Of a DNA stretch of 57,898 bases, positions 49,745-57,621 are shown piece after piece. The stretch comes from an uncultured Pelagibacteraceae bacterium (GTDB lineage: Bacteria > Pseudomonadota > Alphaproteobacteria > Pelagibacterales > Pelagibacteraceae), in the NCBI GenBank assembly GCA_902609645.1, contig CACLSS010000004.1, positions 1-57,898 on the forward strand. The letters are read 5' to 3'. The notes below the pieces were generated by a model, which saw nothing but the letters and a program-made list of their open reading frames with translations, was not told the origin of the DNA and ran no database searches. Numbering within the stretch: position 1 is the first letter of the stretch; every line of letters begins with the position of its first letter. Both the position numbers and the translations under genes were made by a program.

Positions 49745-50580
49745 TCTTTTCCATATTCTGACCAAGAGCCATCATAAATCATTGCATTTTTATCACTTAT
49801 TAAAGAATAAGCCATACCTAAAACACAGGCTGTCATTCCGGAACCACACGTAAAGACCATGGGTTTAGAAATATCAATGTCATTTTTGTTAAAAATATTA
49901 ATTAATTCTGACTTAGATTTGAATGTATTTGTATTTTTATCAATACATTCTTGGAAAGGAATATTTTTTGAACCAATTATGCATCCTTTCTTTAGACCAG
50001 GTCTTGGTTCTTCAGCTTTACCTTCAAACCGATCACGACTCCTTGCATCAACTGTTTGAAAAGATTGATTTTTAATATTCTCATCAATTTGTAATTTGTT
50101 TTTTATAAATTCTGACATTTCATTAACAGAATATTTTGTGGTAGGATTTAATTTATCAATACTACTAAATTTTCCAAGATCTTGGTTTATTTTATTATCA
50201 GTAGTTCGGTTTTCTTTTAACCATTTTTTCATACCTCCATCTAAAACTGAAACTTTTTTGTGCCCAAAATACTTAAGAGAAAACCAAAGTCTACATGAAC
50301 TATAAATATCACTATTATCATAAACAATTATGTGATCATTATTTTGGATACCAAAAGACCACAACATTCTTGTCCAATAGTCAGAGTTTGACATCATGTG
50401 TGGATATGGTGAATCATTGTCTGAATGTTTATCTACATCCCAAAACATTGCTCCAGGAATATGTTTATTTTCATATTCTTTAATTGCATTTCTTTTGGTG
50501 GATGGCATGTGCCAGGAAGCATCAAATATTTTCACAGCATTTAAATTTTTTTCGAGCCATTCTGTTGAAACTAAATTCAT
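49741..50580 (-). CDS. sseA: 3-mercaptopyruvate sulfurtransferase-like protein
   Basis: A two-domain rhodanese-fold protein, 279 residues. The active-site loop CGSGMTACVLG matches the CGSGVT signature of mercaptopyruvate sulfurtransferases rather than the CRKGVT type of thiosulfate sulfurtransferases. VDARSRDRFEG, EPRPGLKKGCIIGSKNIPF and YDGSWSEYG are conserved. It likely transfers sulfur from 3-mercaptopyruvate to thiols or cyanide. It overlaps msrA upstream and the adaptor gene downstream by 4 bases each. Confidence 0.92.
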   Translation of the reverse strand: MNLVSTEWLEKNLNAVKIFDASWHMPSTKRNAIKEYENKHIPGAMFWDVDKHSDNDSPYPHMMSNSDYWTRMLWSFGIQNNDHIIVYDNSDIYSSCRLWFSLKYFGHKKVSVLDGGMKKWLKENRTTDNKINQDLGKFSSIDKLNPTTKYSVNEMSEFIKNKLQIDENIKNQSFQTVDARSRDRFEGKAEEPRPGLKKGCIIGSKNIPFQECIDKNTNTFKSKSELINIFNKNDIDISKPMVFTCGSGMTACVLGMAYSLISDKNAMIYDGSWSEYGKE

Positions 50581-51029
50581 AATATACCTTTTCTTTTTAA
50601 GTAATACTGATGATAATCTTCAGCAGGCTGATAAAGTTTTTCTTCTGAAATATTAGTTACTACTTTTCCATTGAATTTTTTGTTGAATTCCTCTTTTATT
50701 TTTTCTGCAATTCTTTTTTGATTTTCGTCTTTGTAAAATATTTCCGATCTATATTGTGTCCCTATATCTGGTCCCTGCCTATTTAATTGTGTCGGGTCAT
50801 GAATTTTAAAAAAAAACCTTACTAGCTCCTCATATGAAACCTCATTTTCATCAAAATCAACTTTTATAGTTTCTGCATGATTTGTAGATCCTGAACATAC
50901 TTTTTCGTAGGTTGTGTTTGGATCGTCACCTCCGCAATAACCAACCTCAGCCTTTTTTACACCTTTAATTTTTTCAAATTCTAATTGTGGGCTCCAGAAA
51001 CATCCAAGAGAAAAATAAGCAGTTTTCAT
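50577..51029 (-). CDS. msrA: Peptide methionine-(S)-sulfoxide reductase
   Basis: Repairs oxidised methionine in proteins. 150 residues with catalytic Cys10 in SLGCFWSPQ, VGYCGGDDPNTTYEKVCSG, HAETIKVDFD and DIGTQYRSEIFY. It lacks an N-terminal signal peptide and is on the short side of the family. It is the first gene of the operon msrA-sseA-adaptor-RND and is divergent from the EamA transporter. Confidence 0.95.
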   Translation of the reverse strand: MKTAYFSLGCFWSPQLEFEKIKGVKKAEVGYCGGDDPNTTYEKVCSGSTNHAETIKVDFDENEVSYEELVRFFFKIHDPTQLNRQGPDIGTQYRSEIFYKDENQKRIAEKIKEEFNKKFNGKVVTNISEEKLYQPAEDYHQYYLKRKGIL

Positions 51030-51064
51030 TGTTTTAAAATTCTAATATGTTATTTCAATTAATT

Positions 51065-51072
51065 AAAGGTGG
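51065..51072 (+). promoter_or_regulatory. Ribosome binding site deciding the EamA transporter start
   Basis: AAAGGTGG lies five bases before ATG 51078. This selects the ATG over the in-frame GTG at 51069, which overlaps the site itself. Confidence 0.75.
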
Positions 51073-51077
51073 TAAAA

Positions 51078-51962
51078 ATGCTCTCAAAATCCCAATTAGC
51101 AATTATTTATATGATAGCTAGCGTAGCATGCTTCAGTATTATGGATATTATTGTAAAATATTTGAAAGATGCACCTTTTGGCCAAGTCCTTTTTATGCGA
51201 TTTGCGTTTGGGATGATTCCAATAGTCCTTCTAATCCCTCGCGAAAAATTTTCTACTTTTTATAAAACTAAAAGACCAGGACTTCATGCTTGGAGAGCAA
51301 TATGGGGAGCAATAGCAATCGTTGCTTTATTTATTGGCATTAGAAATGTACCACTGGCTGATTGTATATCTTTAACTTTTTTAGGCCCTGTTTTCGTTAC
51401 TATATTATCTGCACTTTTTTTAGGTGAAAAAATTAGAATGACTAGAATTTCTGCAATTATTCTTGGGATAATTGGTGGGTTAATTATTATAAAACCAACA
51501 TTTCACCAATTTAATTTATTTTATTTTATGCCTTTAATCTTTGCTTTTGGTTTTGCCCAAGTAGCTTTATCAATAAAATCCTTATCCAAAACTGAACCAA
51601 ATTATTTAATAGCTTTTTATTTCTCTCTACTATCAATGTTAATTGGTCTTGCTACTATAGTGAATGGGTGGATATGGCCATCTTTGTATGAAGCTTTTTT
51701 ATTTGTAGTATTAGGTTTGGCAGGTGGTTACGCTAATATTTTACTCACACAGTCTTTAAGAATGGCAGATACAGGTCTTGTTACTCCTATTAAATACTTG
51801 TCGTTAGTTTTTGCTGCTACAGCTGGATATTTTATATTTGGAGAAGAATTAAAATTAACTACTTTAGTTGGAGCGGGATTTATAGTTGTTGGCACATATA
51901 TAATTTTTAGAAGAGAACAATTTTTAAAGAAACAGGTAGTTCCTCCAAGATATGAAACCTAA
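51078..51962 (+). CDS. EamA/DMT-family transporter
   Basis: An inner-membrane drug/metabolite transporter of about 294 residues with ten predicted helices in two EamA repeats. First repeat: SVACFSIMDIIVKYLKDAP, then LADCISLTFLGPVFVTILSALFLGEK. Second repeat: KYLSLVFAATAGYFIFGEELKLTTLVGAGFIVVGTYII. The substrate is unknown; relatives export metabolites or amino acids. It ends with an 11-base overlap into the glycosylase gene. Confidence 0.9.
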   Translation: MLSKSQLAIIYMIASVACFSIMDIIVKYLKDAPFGQVLFMRFAFGMIPIVLLIPREKFSTFYKTKRPGLHAWRAIWGAIAIVALFIGIRNVPLADCISLTFLGPVFVTILSALFLGEKIRMTRISAIILGIIGGLIIIKPTFHQFNLFYFMPLIFAFGFAQVALSIKSLSKTEPNYLIAFYFSLLSMLIGLATIVNGWIWPSLYEAFLFVVLGLAGGYANILLTQSLRMADTGLVTPIKYLSLVFAATAGYFIFGEELKLTTLVGAGFIVVGTYIIFRREQFLKKQVVPPRYET

Positions 51963-52569
51963 ATGGTGGAACAAAGGTAAAAAATATCTCTGTAAGAGAG
52001 ATAAAGTCATGAAAAGACTTTTAAAGAACTATAAGGGACATTTAACAACAAGAAATAATTTTTTTTATTCATTAGCAAGATCAATTATTTCACAACAAAT
52101 ATCGGTATCCGCGGCAGACGCAGTATTTAAAAAGTTTGAAATTAAATGTAAATGCAAAATAAAACCATTAACTGTATCAAGGCTTACAATTAGAGATCTA
52201 AGAAAATGCGGGCTTAGCAGAATGAAGGCACTAGGTATTAAAAGTTTGGCCGATAAAATTTTAGATAAATCATTTAATCCAAAATTAATTAAAAAAATGT
52301 CAGATGAAGATGCGATTAACTATTTATCTTCTCTCAGACAAATAGGGAGATGGTCTAGTGAGATGGTATTAATATTTTTTTATAACAGACAAAATATATG
52401 GCCTGTTCAGGATATTGGACTATTGAGAGCAATTTCAAACAATTACAAAAAGCGATACCTACCACCCAGTTCTTTTGTGAATAAACTGCAAAAGAAGTTT
52501 TCACCATATTGTACTCTCGCTGTAATGGCATTGTGGTATTCAGTAGACAATGAACCGGTACAGTATTAA
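51952..52569 (+). CDS. DNA-3-methyladenine glycosylase II-type (AlkA-like) protein
   Basis: A HhH-GPD superfamily base-excision repair enzyme, 205 residues. SLARSIISQQISVSAADAVFKKF and the hairpin LRQIGRWSSEMVLIF are followed by the catalytic Asp in WPVQDIGLLRAI. There is no iron-sulfur cysteine cluster, which argues against Nth/MutY. It probably removes alkylated purines. The compact length lacks the N-terminal domain of E. coli AlkA. Coupled to the EamA gene. Confidence 0.88.
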   Translation: MKPKWWNKGKKYLCKRDKVMKRLLKNYKGHLTTRNNFFYSLARSIISQQISVSAADAVFKKFEIKCKCKIKPLTVSRLTIRDLRKCGLSRMKALGIKSLADKILDKSFNPKLIKKMSDEDAINYLSSLRQIGRWSSEMVLIFFYNRQNIWPVQDIGLLRAISNNYKKRYLPPSSFVNKLQKKFSPYCTLAVMALWYSVDNEPVQY

Positions 52570-52578
52570 ATTTAGATA

Positions 52579-53115
52579 ATGGAAGAAAAATTATACATTG
52601 GATGGGATGAGTACACAAAGATAATAGAAAAGCTTTGTATTCAAATTGACAAGAGTGGATATCAACCAACTGTACTTATTGGCATTATGAGAGGAGCAGG
52701 TTTAGCGATCGATTTAATGAGTCGAATATTTAAACTTAAAACAGCTTATGTAACAGTGAGTAGTTATCATGGTGCAAAAATTCAAGATCAACAAGGTGAC
52801 ATTACCTTTGCAAGACACATTAGTACAATTGCTGAAAAAAATGATTTTAATAGACCTCTACTTGTAGATGATCTTAGCGATACAGGTTTAACAATGAATA
52901 AAACGATAGAATGGTTAAAAAGATATGACCCTATAAAAGATTATATAAAAGATATTAAAACCGCATGTCTCTGGAAGAAAAAAAAATCTACTTTTAATCC
53001 TGATTTTTGTGCTGTCCATTTAAAAAGTAATCCCTGGTTACTTCAATGTTTCGAGTCTCCCTGGGAAGAATTAACAATTGAAGACTTAAAGAAAAAACAT
53101 AAAAAAAAGGGTTAG
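52579..53115 (+). CDS. Purine-type phosphoribosyltransferase
   Basis: 178 residues of the type I PRTase fold. The PRPP-binding motif is RPLLVDDLSDTGLTM and the pyrophosphate loop lies in VLIGIMRGAGLAID. The C-terminus (NPWLLQCFESPWEE) resembles xanthine/hypoxanthine-type enzymes (Gpt/XGPRT-like). Its partner across the terminator is a purine permease on the opposite strand, which supports purine salvage. The base specificity is not readable. Confidence 0.85.
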   Translation: MEEKLYIGWDEYTKIIEKLCIQIDKSGYQPTVLIGIMRGAGLAIDLMSRIFKLKTAYVTVSSYHGAKIQDQQGDITFARHISTIAEKNDFNRPLLVDDLSDTGLTMNKTIEWLKRYDPIKDYIKDIKTACLWKKKKSTFNPDFCAVHLKSNPWLLQCFESPWEELTIEDLKKKHKKKG

Positions 53116-53140
53116 ATTTTCATCCAACCCTTCTTTTTTT
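53101..53140. terminator. Bidirectional intrinsic terminator
   Basis: AAGGGTTAGAT (53107-53117) pairs with ATCCAACCCTT (53122-53132) with one mismatch across a four-base loop. T-runs follow on the plus side (53134-53140) and, read on the minus strand, opposite the A-run at 53101-53106. The stem begins inside the last codons of the phosphoribosyltransferase. It can terminate both convergent genes. Confidence 0.85.
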
Positions 53141-53154
53141 AACTATTTTTATTT

Positions 53155-54510
53155 TTAAACTGAAAAACTTAATACACTCAAAACCGCAACTATCCAAATA
53201 GCAGGCGAAGTTTTTGAGGCGTTTCCACTTAATAGTTTAATTAATGCATAAGCTATGAAGCTCAAGGCGATTCCGTTACTTATAGAATATGTGAGCGGCA
53301 TGGTTATCATTGCAATTACTGCTGGAGCAGACTCTGCAATATCGTCCCATTCAATGTCAGTAATATTTCTAACAAACAATACTGCAACGTATACCAAGGC
53401 GGCCCCATCTATTTCCTTTGGCAATGATGTTGCTAAAGGTGCAAAACCTAGACAAAGAAGAAATAATACTCCAATGACTAATGAAGTCATTCCTGTTCTT
53501 CCGCCAGCCTTCACTCCAGCTCCCGACTCTACGTAACTTGTGACCGTCGTGGTTCCCAATAAGGCACCAGCCACTGTACCACCTGAATCTGCAAGCATCG
53601 CTCGATCAATATCTTCAACCCGATTCCCTTTAACTTTTCCAGATACGTTAGCGACACTCGTGAGGGTCCCAGCCGTATCGAAAAAATCTATGAAGAAGAG
53701 TGTGAATATGACTGTTAAGCCACCTCCAGATAGAACTTTACCTGTACTAAAGCCTTCTATAGCATCAAAAAGATAACTCATTGATGGAGGAGCAGAAAAT
53801 ATACCATTGAACTTTGCTAATGATGCTCCGCCCTCAATATTACTCCCCGTCCAGCTCCACATCGGAAGCCATGCAAGAACTGAAAAGACAAGAATACCGA
53901 TAATAATATTTCCTTTCACTTTCATTTTTTCCAAAACAATCATAGTTATTAAAGCAAGACATCCAAGTAACACTAGAGGGTTTTTAATATCTCCTAACGT
54001 CACGAGGGTCACAGGATGGTCCCCAACTATTCCCATGATTTCTAGGCCGATGATACTCAAGAAGAGCCCAATACCCGCACCTATTCCAAGTTTTAAACTT
54101 CTAGGTATGGCATTGATAATGTAAGCTCTAATGGGAGTCAAGGAGACCAGAAGAAACAGTATTCCTGCAAGCAAAACAGTAGCAAGAGCTTCCGCAGGAG
54201 TATATTTCAATCCTCCGACCACCCCGAAGGCCACAAATGCGTTGATTCCCATACCGGGAGCCAAGCCGATCGGCCAACTTTTTCCATAAAAGGCCATTAT
54301 AAAGCAAGCAATCGATGTCGCTACAATGGTAGCCGTGAAGACCCCACCGAAGTCAAAAAACCCTTTCTCAGTCCCAGCAAACTCACCACTTAGGATGAAA
54401 GGATTTAGAAACATAATATATGCCATCGTCAAGAACGTCGTAGTTCCTGCGATAACTTCAGTATTAAAGCTTGTCTTATGCTTTTTATACTCAAAATATT
54501 TATCTAACAT
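53155..54510 (-). CDS. NCS2/AzgA-family purine (guanine/hypoxanthine/adenine) permease
   Basis: A proton-coupled inner-membrane transporter, 451 residues, about 12-14 helices. Family markers: GTTTFLTMAYIMFLNP, APGMGINAFVAFGVV, IDFFDTAGTLTSVANVSG and DSGGTVAGALLGTTTVTSYVESGAG. It belongs to the AzgA/GhxP branch rather than the uracil/xanthine branch. The gene is visibly GC-richer than its neighbours (sampled lines reach 47-55% against about 30%). It is paired convergently with a purine phosphoribosyltransferase, so uptake and salvage would work together. Confidence 0.93.
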   Translation of the reverse strand: MLDKYFEYKKHKTSFNTEVIAGTTTFLTMAYIMFLNPFILSGEFAGTEKGFFDFGGVFTATIVATSIACFIMAFYGKSWPIGLAPGMGINAFVAFGVVGGLKYTPAEALATVLLAGILFLLVSLTPIRAYIINAIPRSLKLGIGAGIGLFLSIIGLEIMGIVGDHPVTLVTLGDIKNPLVLLGCLALITMIVLEKMKVKGNIIIGILVFSVLAWLPMWSWTGSNIEGGASLAKFNGIFSAPPSMSYLFDAIEGFSTGKVLSGGGLTVIFTLFFIDFFDTAGTLTSVANVSGKVKGNRVEDIDRAMLADSGGTVAGALLGTTTVTSYVESGAGVKAGGRTGMTSLVIGVLFLLCLGFAPLATSLPKEIDGAALVYVAVLFVRNITDIEWDDIAESAPAVIAMITMPLTYSISNGIALSFIAYALIKLLSGNASKTSPAIWIVAVLSVLSFSV

Positions 54511-54513
54511 TTT

Positions 54514-54520
54514 TTTCCTT
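54514..54520 (-). promoter_or_regulatory. Ribosome binding site of the purine permease
   Basis: On the minus strand AAGGAAA precedes the ATG at 54510 with normal spacing. It confirms the chosen start. Further upstream, ATTAAGT and ACTTAAT (54554-54560 and 54571-54577) form a weak 7-bp inverted repeat. No purine riboswitch aptamer is recognisable in this 167-bp gap. Confidence 0.6.
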
Positions 54521-54677
54521 TCTTAGATTGTATTATGAATTTATTTAAAAATTATTAAGTGATTCTTTAGACTTAATCTAATTAAATCAAAATAATCCAA
54601 AAATGATTTGGTATTTATATATATTGTAAGTTGTATTCTGTTTATAATTTTTAGTGTATTCTATAAAAAGTTGAATC

Positions 54678-54980
54678 ATGAAAAAAAGTTATTTTTTAAT
54701 TGTTTTTTTAATATTTTTTGTTTTTCAAGGCTGTAAAACTGTAAGTACTAAAGTTGATAAAACGATTTCAAAAGAAGAACAAAAGTTAAGTAAATTTCTT
54801 AATAAAACAGTTGAAGAATTAAAAATAGAATTTGGTGAACCAGATATTATAGAAACTACTGATAAAAAAAATAAACATTTTGTTTATCTTAAATCTAAAC
54901 TTAAAATTAAATGTGAGAGAAGATTTGAAATAAATCCTCAAAATTTAGTTGTAGGCTTCAGTAGCAAGAATTGCTTTTAA
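54678..54980 (+). CDS. Small lipoprotein, SmpA/OmlA-like fold suspected
   Basis: A 100-residue precursor with a lipoprotein signal peptide (MKKSYFLIVFLIFFVFQGC, lipobox FQGC at about 16-19). The mature part has a helix LSKFLNKTVEELKIEFGEPD followed by short beta strands ending VVGFSSKNCF, with two cysteines that could form a disulfide. The pattern resembles small outer-membrane lipoproteins with a BamE/SmpA-like fold. Function unknown. TATAAT at 54643-54648 may belong to its promoter. Confidence 0.7.
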   Translation: MKKSYFLIVFLIFFVFQGCKTVSTKVDKTISKEEQKLSKFLNKTVEELKIEFGEPDIIETTDKKNKHFVYLKSKLKIKCERRFEINPQNLVVGFSSKNCF

Positions 54981-55011
54981 AAAGCAACAAATGCATTGAT
55001 ACCCATCTATT

Positions 55012-57108
55012 TTATCTGAGAATACCTGCTGTTTTGAGTATAAAAGTAAATTCTTCTGCTAGTTCTTTAATAGCATTATCACGTCCAGAAAGCCCTCCGT
55101 GCGAACTAGGTTTGGTTCTGCATTTTAAAAGATGAACATTTTTAACTAAGCTTCTATCTTGCAATCTAGCAAAATACTTCACAGCCTCGCTGTAAAGTAC
55201 GCGTGTATCAAATAAAGAACTTGTAATATACATATTAGGATAAGCTACATCTGATCTAATATTATCGTAAGGACTATAACTTCTAATATATTCAAAATTT
55301 TCTTTGCTATCATGTGGCGATGTCCAAAGCTGTTCTTCTCCTGGCGTTAAGGGTAGCGATCTATTAAGCATGGTATCTAATACTGTACAGAACGGCACTA
55401 GTAATAACATTGAGAAAAATAATTCTGGAGCCATGTTTGCAGCTGCAGCTCCAGTAGTTCCTCCTGCACTTCCAGAATAAGTACAAATACCACCTTTGTA
55501 AGTATATTTTTTTTCTATTAAATGTTTACATGCAGCAACAACATCGTGAAAGGTATTTTTTTTCTTTAATTTTAAAGCTCCTGTGTGATGTGCTTCACCT
55601 AGTTCTTTACCGCCTCTAACGTGAGCAATAGCATAAACAAAACCTCGATCAACCAAACAAAATTTTGAACTACTCCAACCACAAGAAATAGAATGTCCAT
55701 AAGCTCCATAGAAATACAAAACTAATTTATTTTTTCCATCAAGCTTTGTATCTTTTCTTCTAACTAAGCTAATTGGAACATTTGCACCATCATGAGATTT
55801 TGCAGTTATTCTTTCTACAATATATTTTTCTGGATCGTGTCCAGAAGGTATCTCAACTTGTTTTTGTAATTTTTTTGATTTTTTTTCAATATCATATTCG
55901 TAAATTTGTCCGGGGGTTTTCATCGACTCCCAGGACACTCTTATTTTAGATGTATTTGTATCTTTTTGTAAAAAAGACATCCCAATACTTCCTATCACAT
56001 CATCTGAAATTTTTATTTCTTCTTCTAAATTTGTTTTAATATTTCTCACATACAATTTATAGATCGCATTCGATTGCTCACCACGTAAAATATAATTATC
56101 TAAAAAGTCCAAACCACCAATAATGGTCGATTTTTTAGCTGGGATGAATTCTTCTTTTTTTTTTATATTATCAATCCTGCATCTAAGTATCTTATAGTCC
56201 TCAGCATCTTCATTTGTATGAATGTAAATATAACCATCTTTCCAAAAATCAATTGAGTATCTTACTTCATTCTTTCTTTTTTGAAATAAAATGGGTTTTG
56301 GATCATCTTCATTAGCAGAAAAAAAATGCTCTTCATAAGTCATATGATTGCCGGTTGATATAATGAAATATTTTTCATCAGAACTTAGACTAATGGAGCA
56401 CGTAAAAGTATCATCTGGCTCAGAGTAAATTAATTGATCATCTTTTACATGCTTTCCTAATGTGTGTTTATAAATACTTGTAGGTCTATGAAATTTATCA
56501 AGTTTAGAATAAAAAAAACTTTTTGAGTCTAAACTCCATGTTATAGACCCGCCTGTATCAGGTATTATATCATTTAATTCCTTTTCTGAATTCAGATCTC
56601 TTAAGTAAATGGTATAATATTCTGATCCTTGTAAATCTAAACTATAAGCAAGGTAATTATCACAATGAGAAACGGCAGTAGATCCTGTAGAGAAAAAATC
56701 AGCTTTTAATCTTTTCTTCTCAGCATCGCCATCCCAAAAAATCTCCTCAGGTTTTGAACCATCAATTAATTGTCTTAATTTTTTACCGTAGTCTCCTTTC
56801 TTTTCTGTTTTAGACCAGTAGTAAAATTTCTTATCTTTAAATTTTAGAGACGTATCGTCTAATTTAATTTTACCTTTAATTTCAGAAAAAAGTTTATTTT
56901 GAAGATTTTTTACGTCCTTAAAGTAACTTTCTGTTCTTTCGTTATTTTCATCGATGTATTTTCTGACCTCCGGAAGCACTTTTGATGGGTCTTTTAAAAC
57001 CTCTAAAATATTATGTTGATCAACATAAGCATATTCATCTTTATGAACTATTGACCCGTGGTAAGTTTTAACATTCTCTATTTTTTTAAGTTTTGTTATA
57101 TTGTTCAT
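55012..57108 (-). CDS. ptrB: Oligopeptidase B (protease II)
   Basis: A serine peptidase of the prolyl oligopeptidase family (S9A) cleaving short peptides after basic residues. 698 residues. An N-terminal beta-propeller (about 70-420) precedes an alpha/beta-hydrolase domain. The catalytic Ser is in YSGSAGGTTGAAAA, Asp in TSSLFDTRVLYSEA and His in SSHGGLSGRDNAI. Normal length. The ATG is directly back-to-back with that of the DnaJ-like gene, so its promoter must lie inside that gene. Confidence 0.94.
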   Translation of the reverse strand: MNNITKLKKIENVKTYHGSIVHKDEYAYVDQHNILEVLKDPSKVLPEVRKYIDENNERTESYFKDVKNLQNKLFSEIKGKIKLDDTSLKFKDKKFYYWSKTEKKGDYGKKLRQLIDGSKPEEIFWDGDAEKKRLKADFFSTGSTAVSHCDNYLAYSLDLQGSEYYTIYLRDLNSEKELNDIIPDTGGSITWSLDSKSFFYSKLDKFHRPTSIYKHTLGKHVKDDQLIYSEPDDTFTCSISLSSDEKYFIISTGNHMTYEEHFFSANEDDPKPILFQKRKNEVRYSIDFWKDGYIYIHTNEDAEDYKILRCRIDNIKKKEEFIPAKKSTIIGGLDFLDNYILRGEQSNAIYKLYVRNIKTNLEEEIKISDDVIGSIGMSFLQKDTNTSKIRVSWESMKTPGQIYEYDIEKKSKKLQKQVEIPSGHDPEKYIVERITAKSHDGANVPISLVRRKDTKLDGKNKLVLYFYGAYGHSISCGWSSSKFCLVDRGFVYAIAHVRGGKELGEAHHTGALKLKKKNTFHDVVAACKHLIEKKYTYKGGICTYSGSAGGTTGAAAANMAPELFFSMLLLVPFCTVLDTMLNRSLPLTPGEEQLWTSPHDSKENFEYIRSYSPYDNIRSDVAYPNMYITSSLFDTRVLYSEAVKYFARLQDRSLVKNVHLLKCRTKPSSHGGLSGRDNAIKELAEEFTFILKTAGILR

Positions 57109-57621
57109 ATGAATTTTTTTTTACTAATAGGAATATCACTAGTAGTACTATATCTTTTATTGAATTTTTTTGCTAAAGCAAGTAGCAAAAAAATCGCAAA
57201 GGGTATTAGATATATAATCTTTACTTTTGGAATTCTCTTAGCATTGGCTCTGCTTTTTTTGGGCCGCTATGCCTTTAGTATACCAATCTTACTTTTTTTG
57301 GTTCCGCTTATAAAGTTAAAGGGTATTGGAGGACTCTTTCAACTTTTTCAATTATGGAGATTAATAAATTATTTACGTCAAACAGGAAGATATTCTTTTA
57401 AATCTGGAGCTAATTATTCAAAAGCATCATCAAATATTTCTATAGATGACGCATATAATATTTTAGGCTGTAAAAAAGGTTGCACAAAATCTGAGGTACT
57501 CTCAAAATATAAAAAAATTATGGCTAAACTTCATCCTGATAGAAACGATACTGATACAACAAAGCTTGCTCAAATGGTTTCAGAAGCAAAAGAAACTATT
57601 TTAAAAAACGATTTTAATTAA
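57109..57621 (+). CDS. Membrane-anchored DnaJ-domain protein (Pam18/TIM14-like)
   Basis: 170 residues from ATG 57109. An upstream in-frame start at 57058 would lie inside ptrB and is not needed. Three hydrophobic segments occupy about 1-75. A C-terminal J domain (about 112-168) begins ISIDDAYNILGCKKGCTKSEV and carries the HPD motif in MAKLHPDRND. This layout matches alphaproteobacterial proteins related to mitochondrial Pam18. A DnaK co-chaperone role at the membrane is likely but the client is unknown. The stop overlaps the convergent gene by 4 bases. Confidence 0.88.
   Translation: MNFFLLIGISLVVLYLLLNFFAKASSKKIAKGIRYIIFTFGILLALALLFLGRYAFSIPILLFLVPLIKLKGIGGLFQLFQLWRLINYLRQTGRYSFKSGANYSKASSNISIDDAYNILGCKKGCTKSEVLSKYKKIMAKLHPDRNDTDTTKLAQMVSEAKETILKNDFN

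Noticed and set aside
53255-54124. Plus-strand open frames opposite the purine permease
   Set aside because: Long antisense frames are expected from its higher GC and codon pattern. The minus-strand permease is clearly the real gene.
54511-54677. Purine riboswitch upstream of the permease
   Set aside because: No aptamer-like conserved loops or P1 stem could be recognised; only a weak 7-bp inverted repeat is present.
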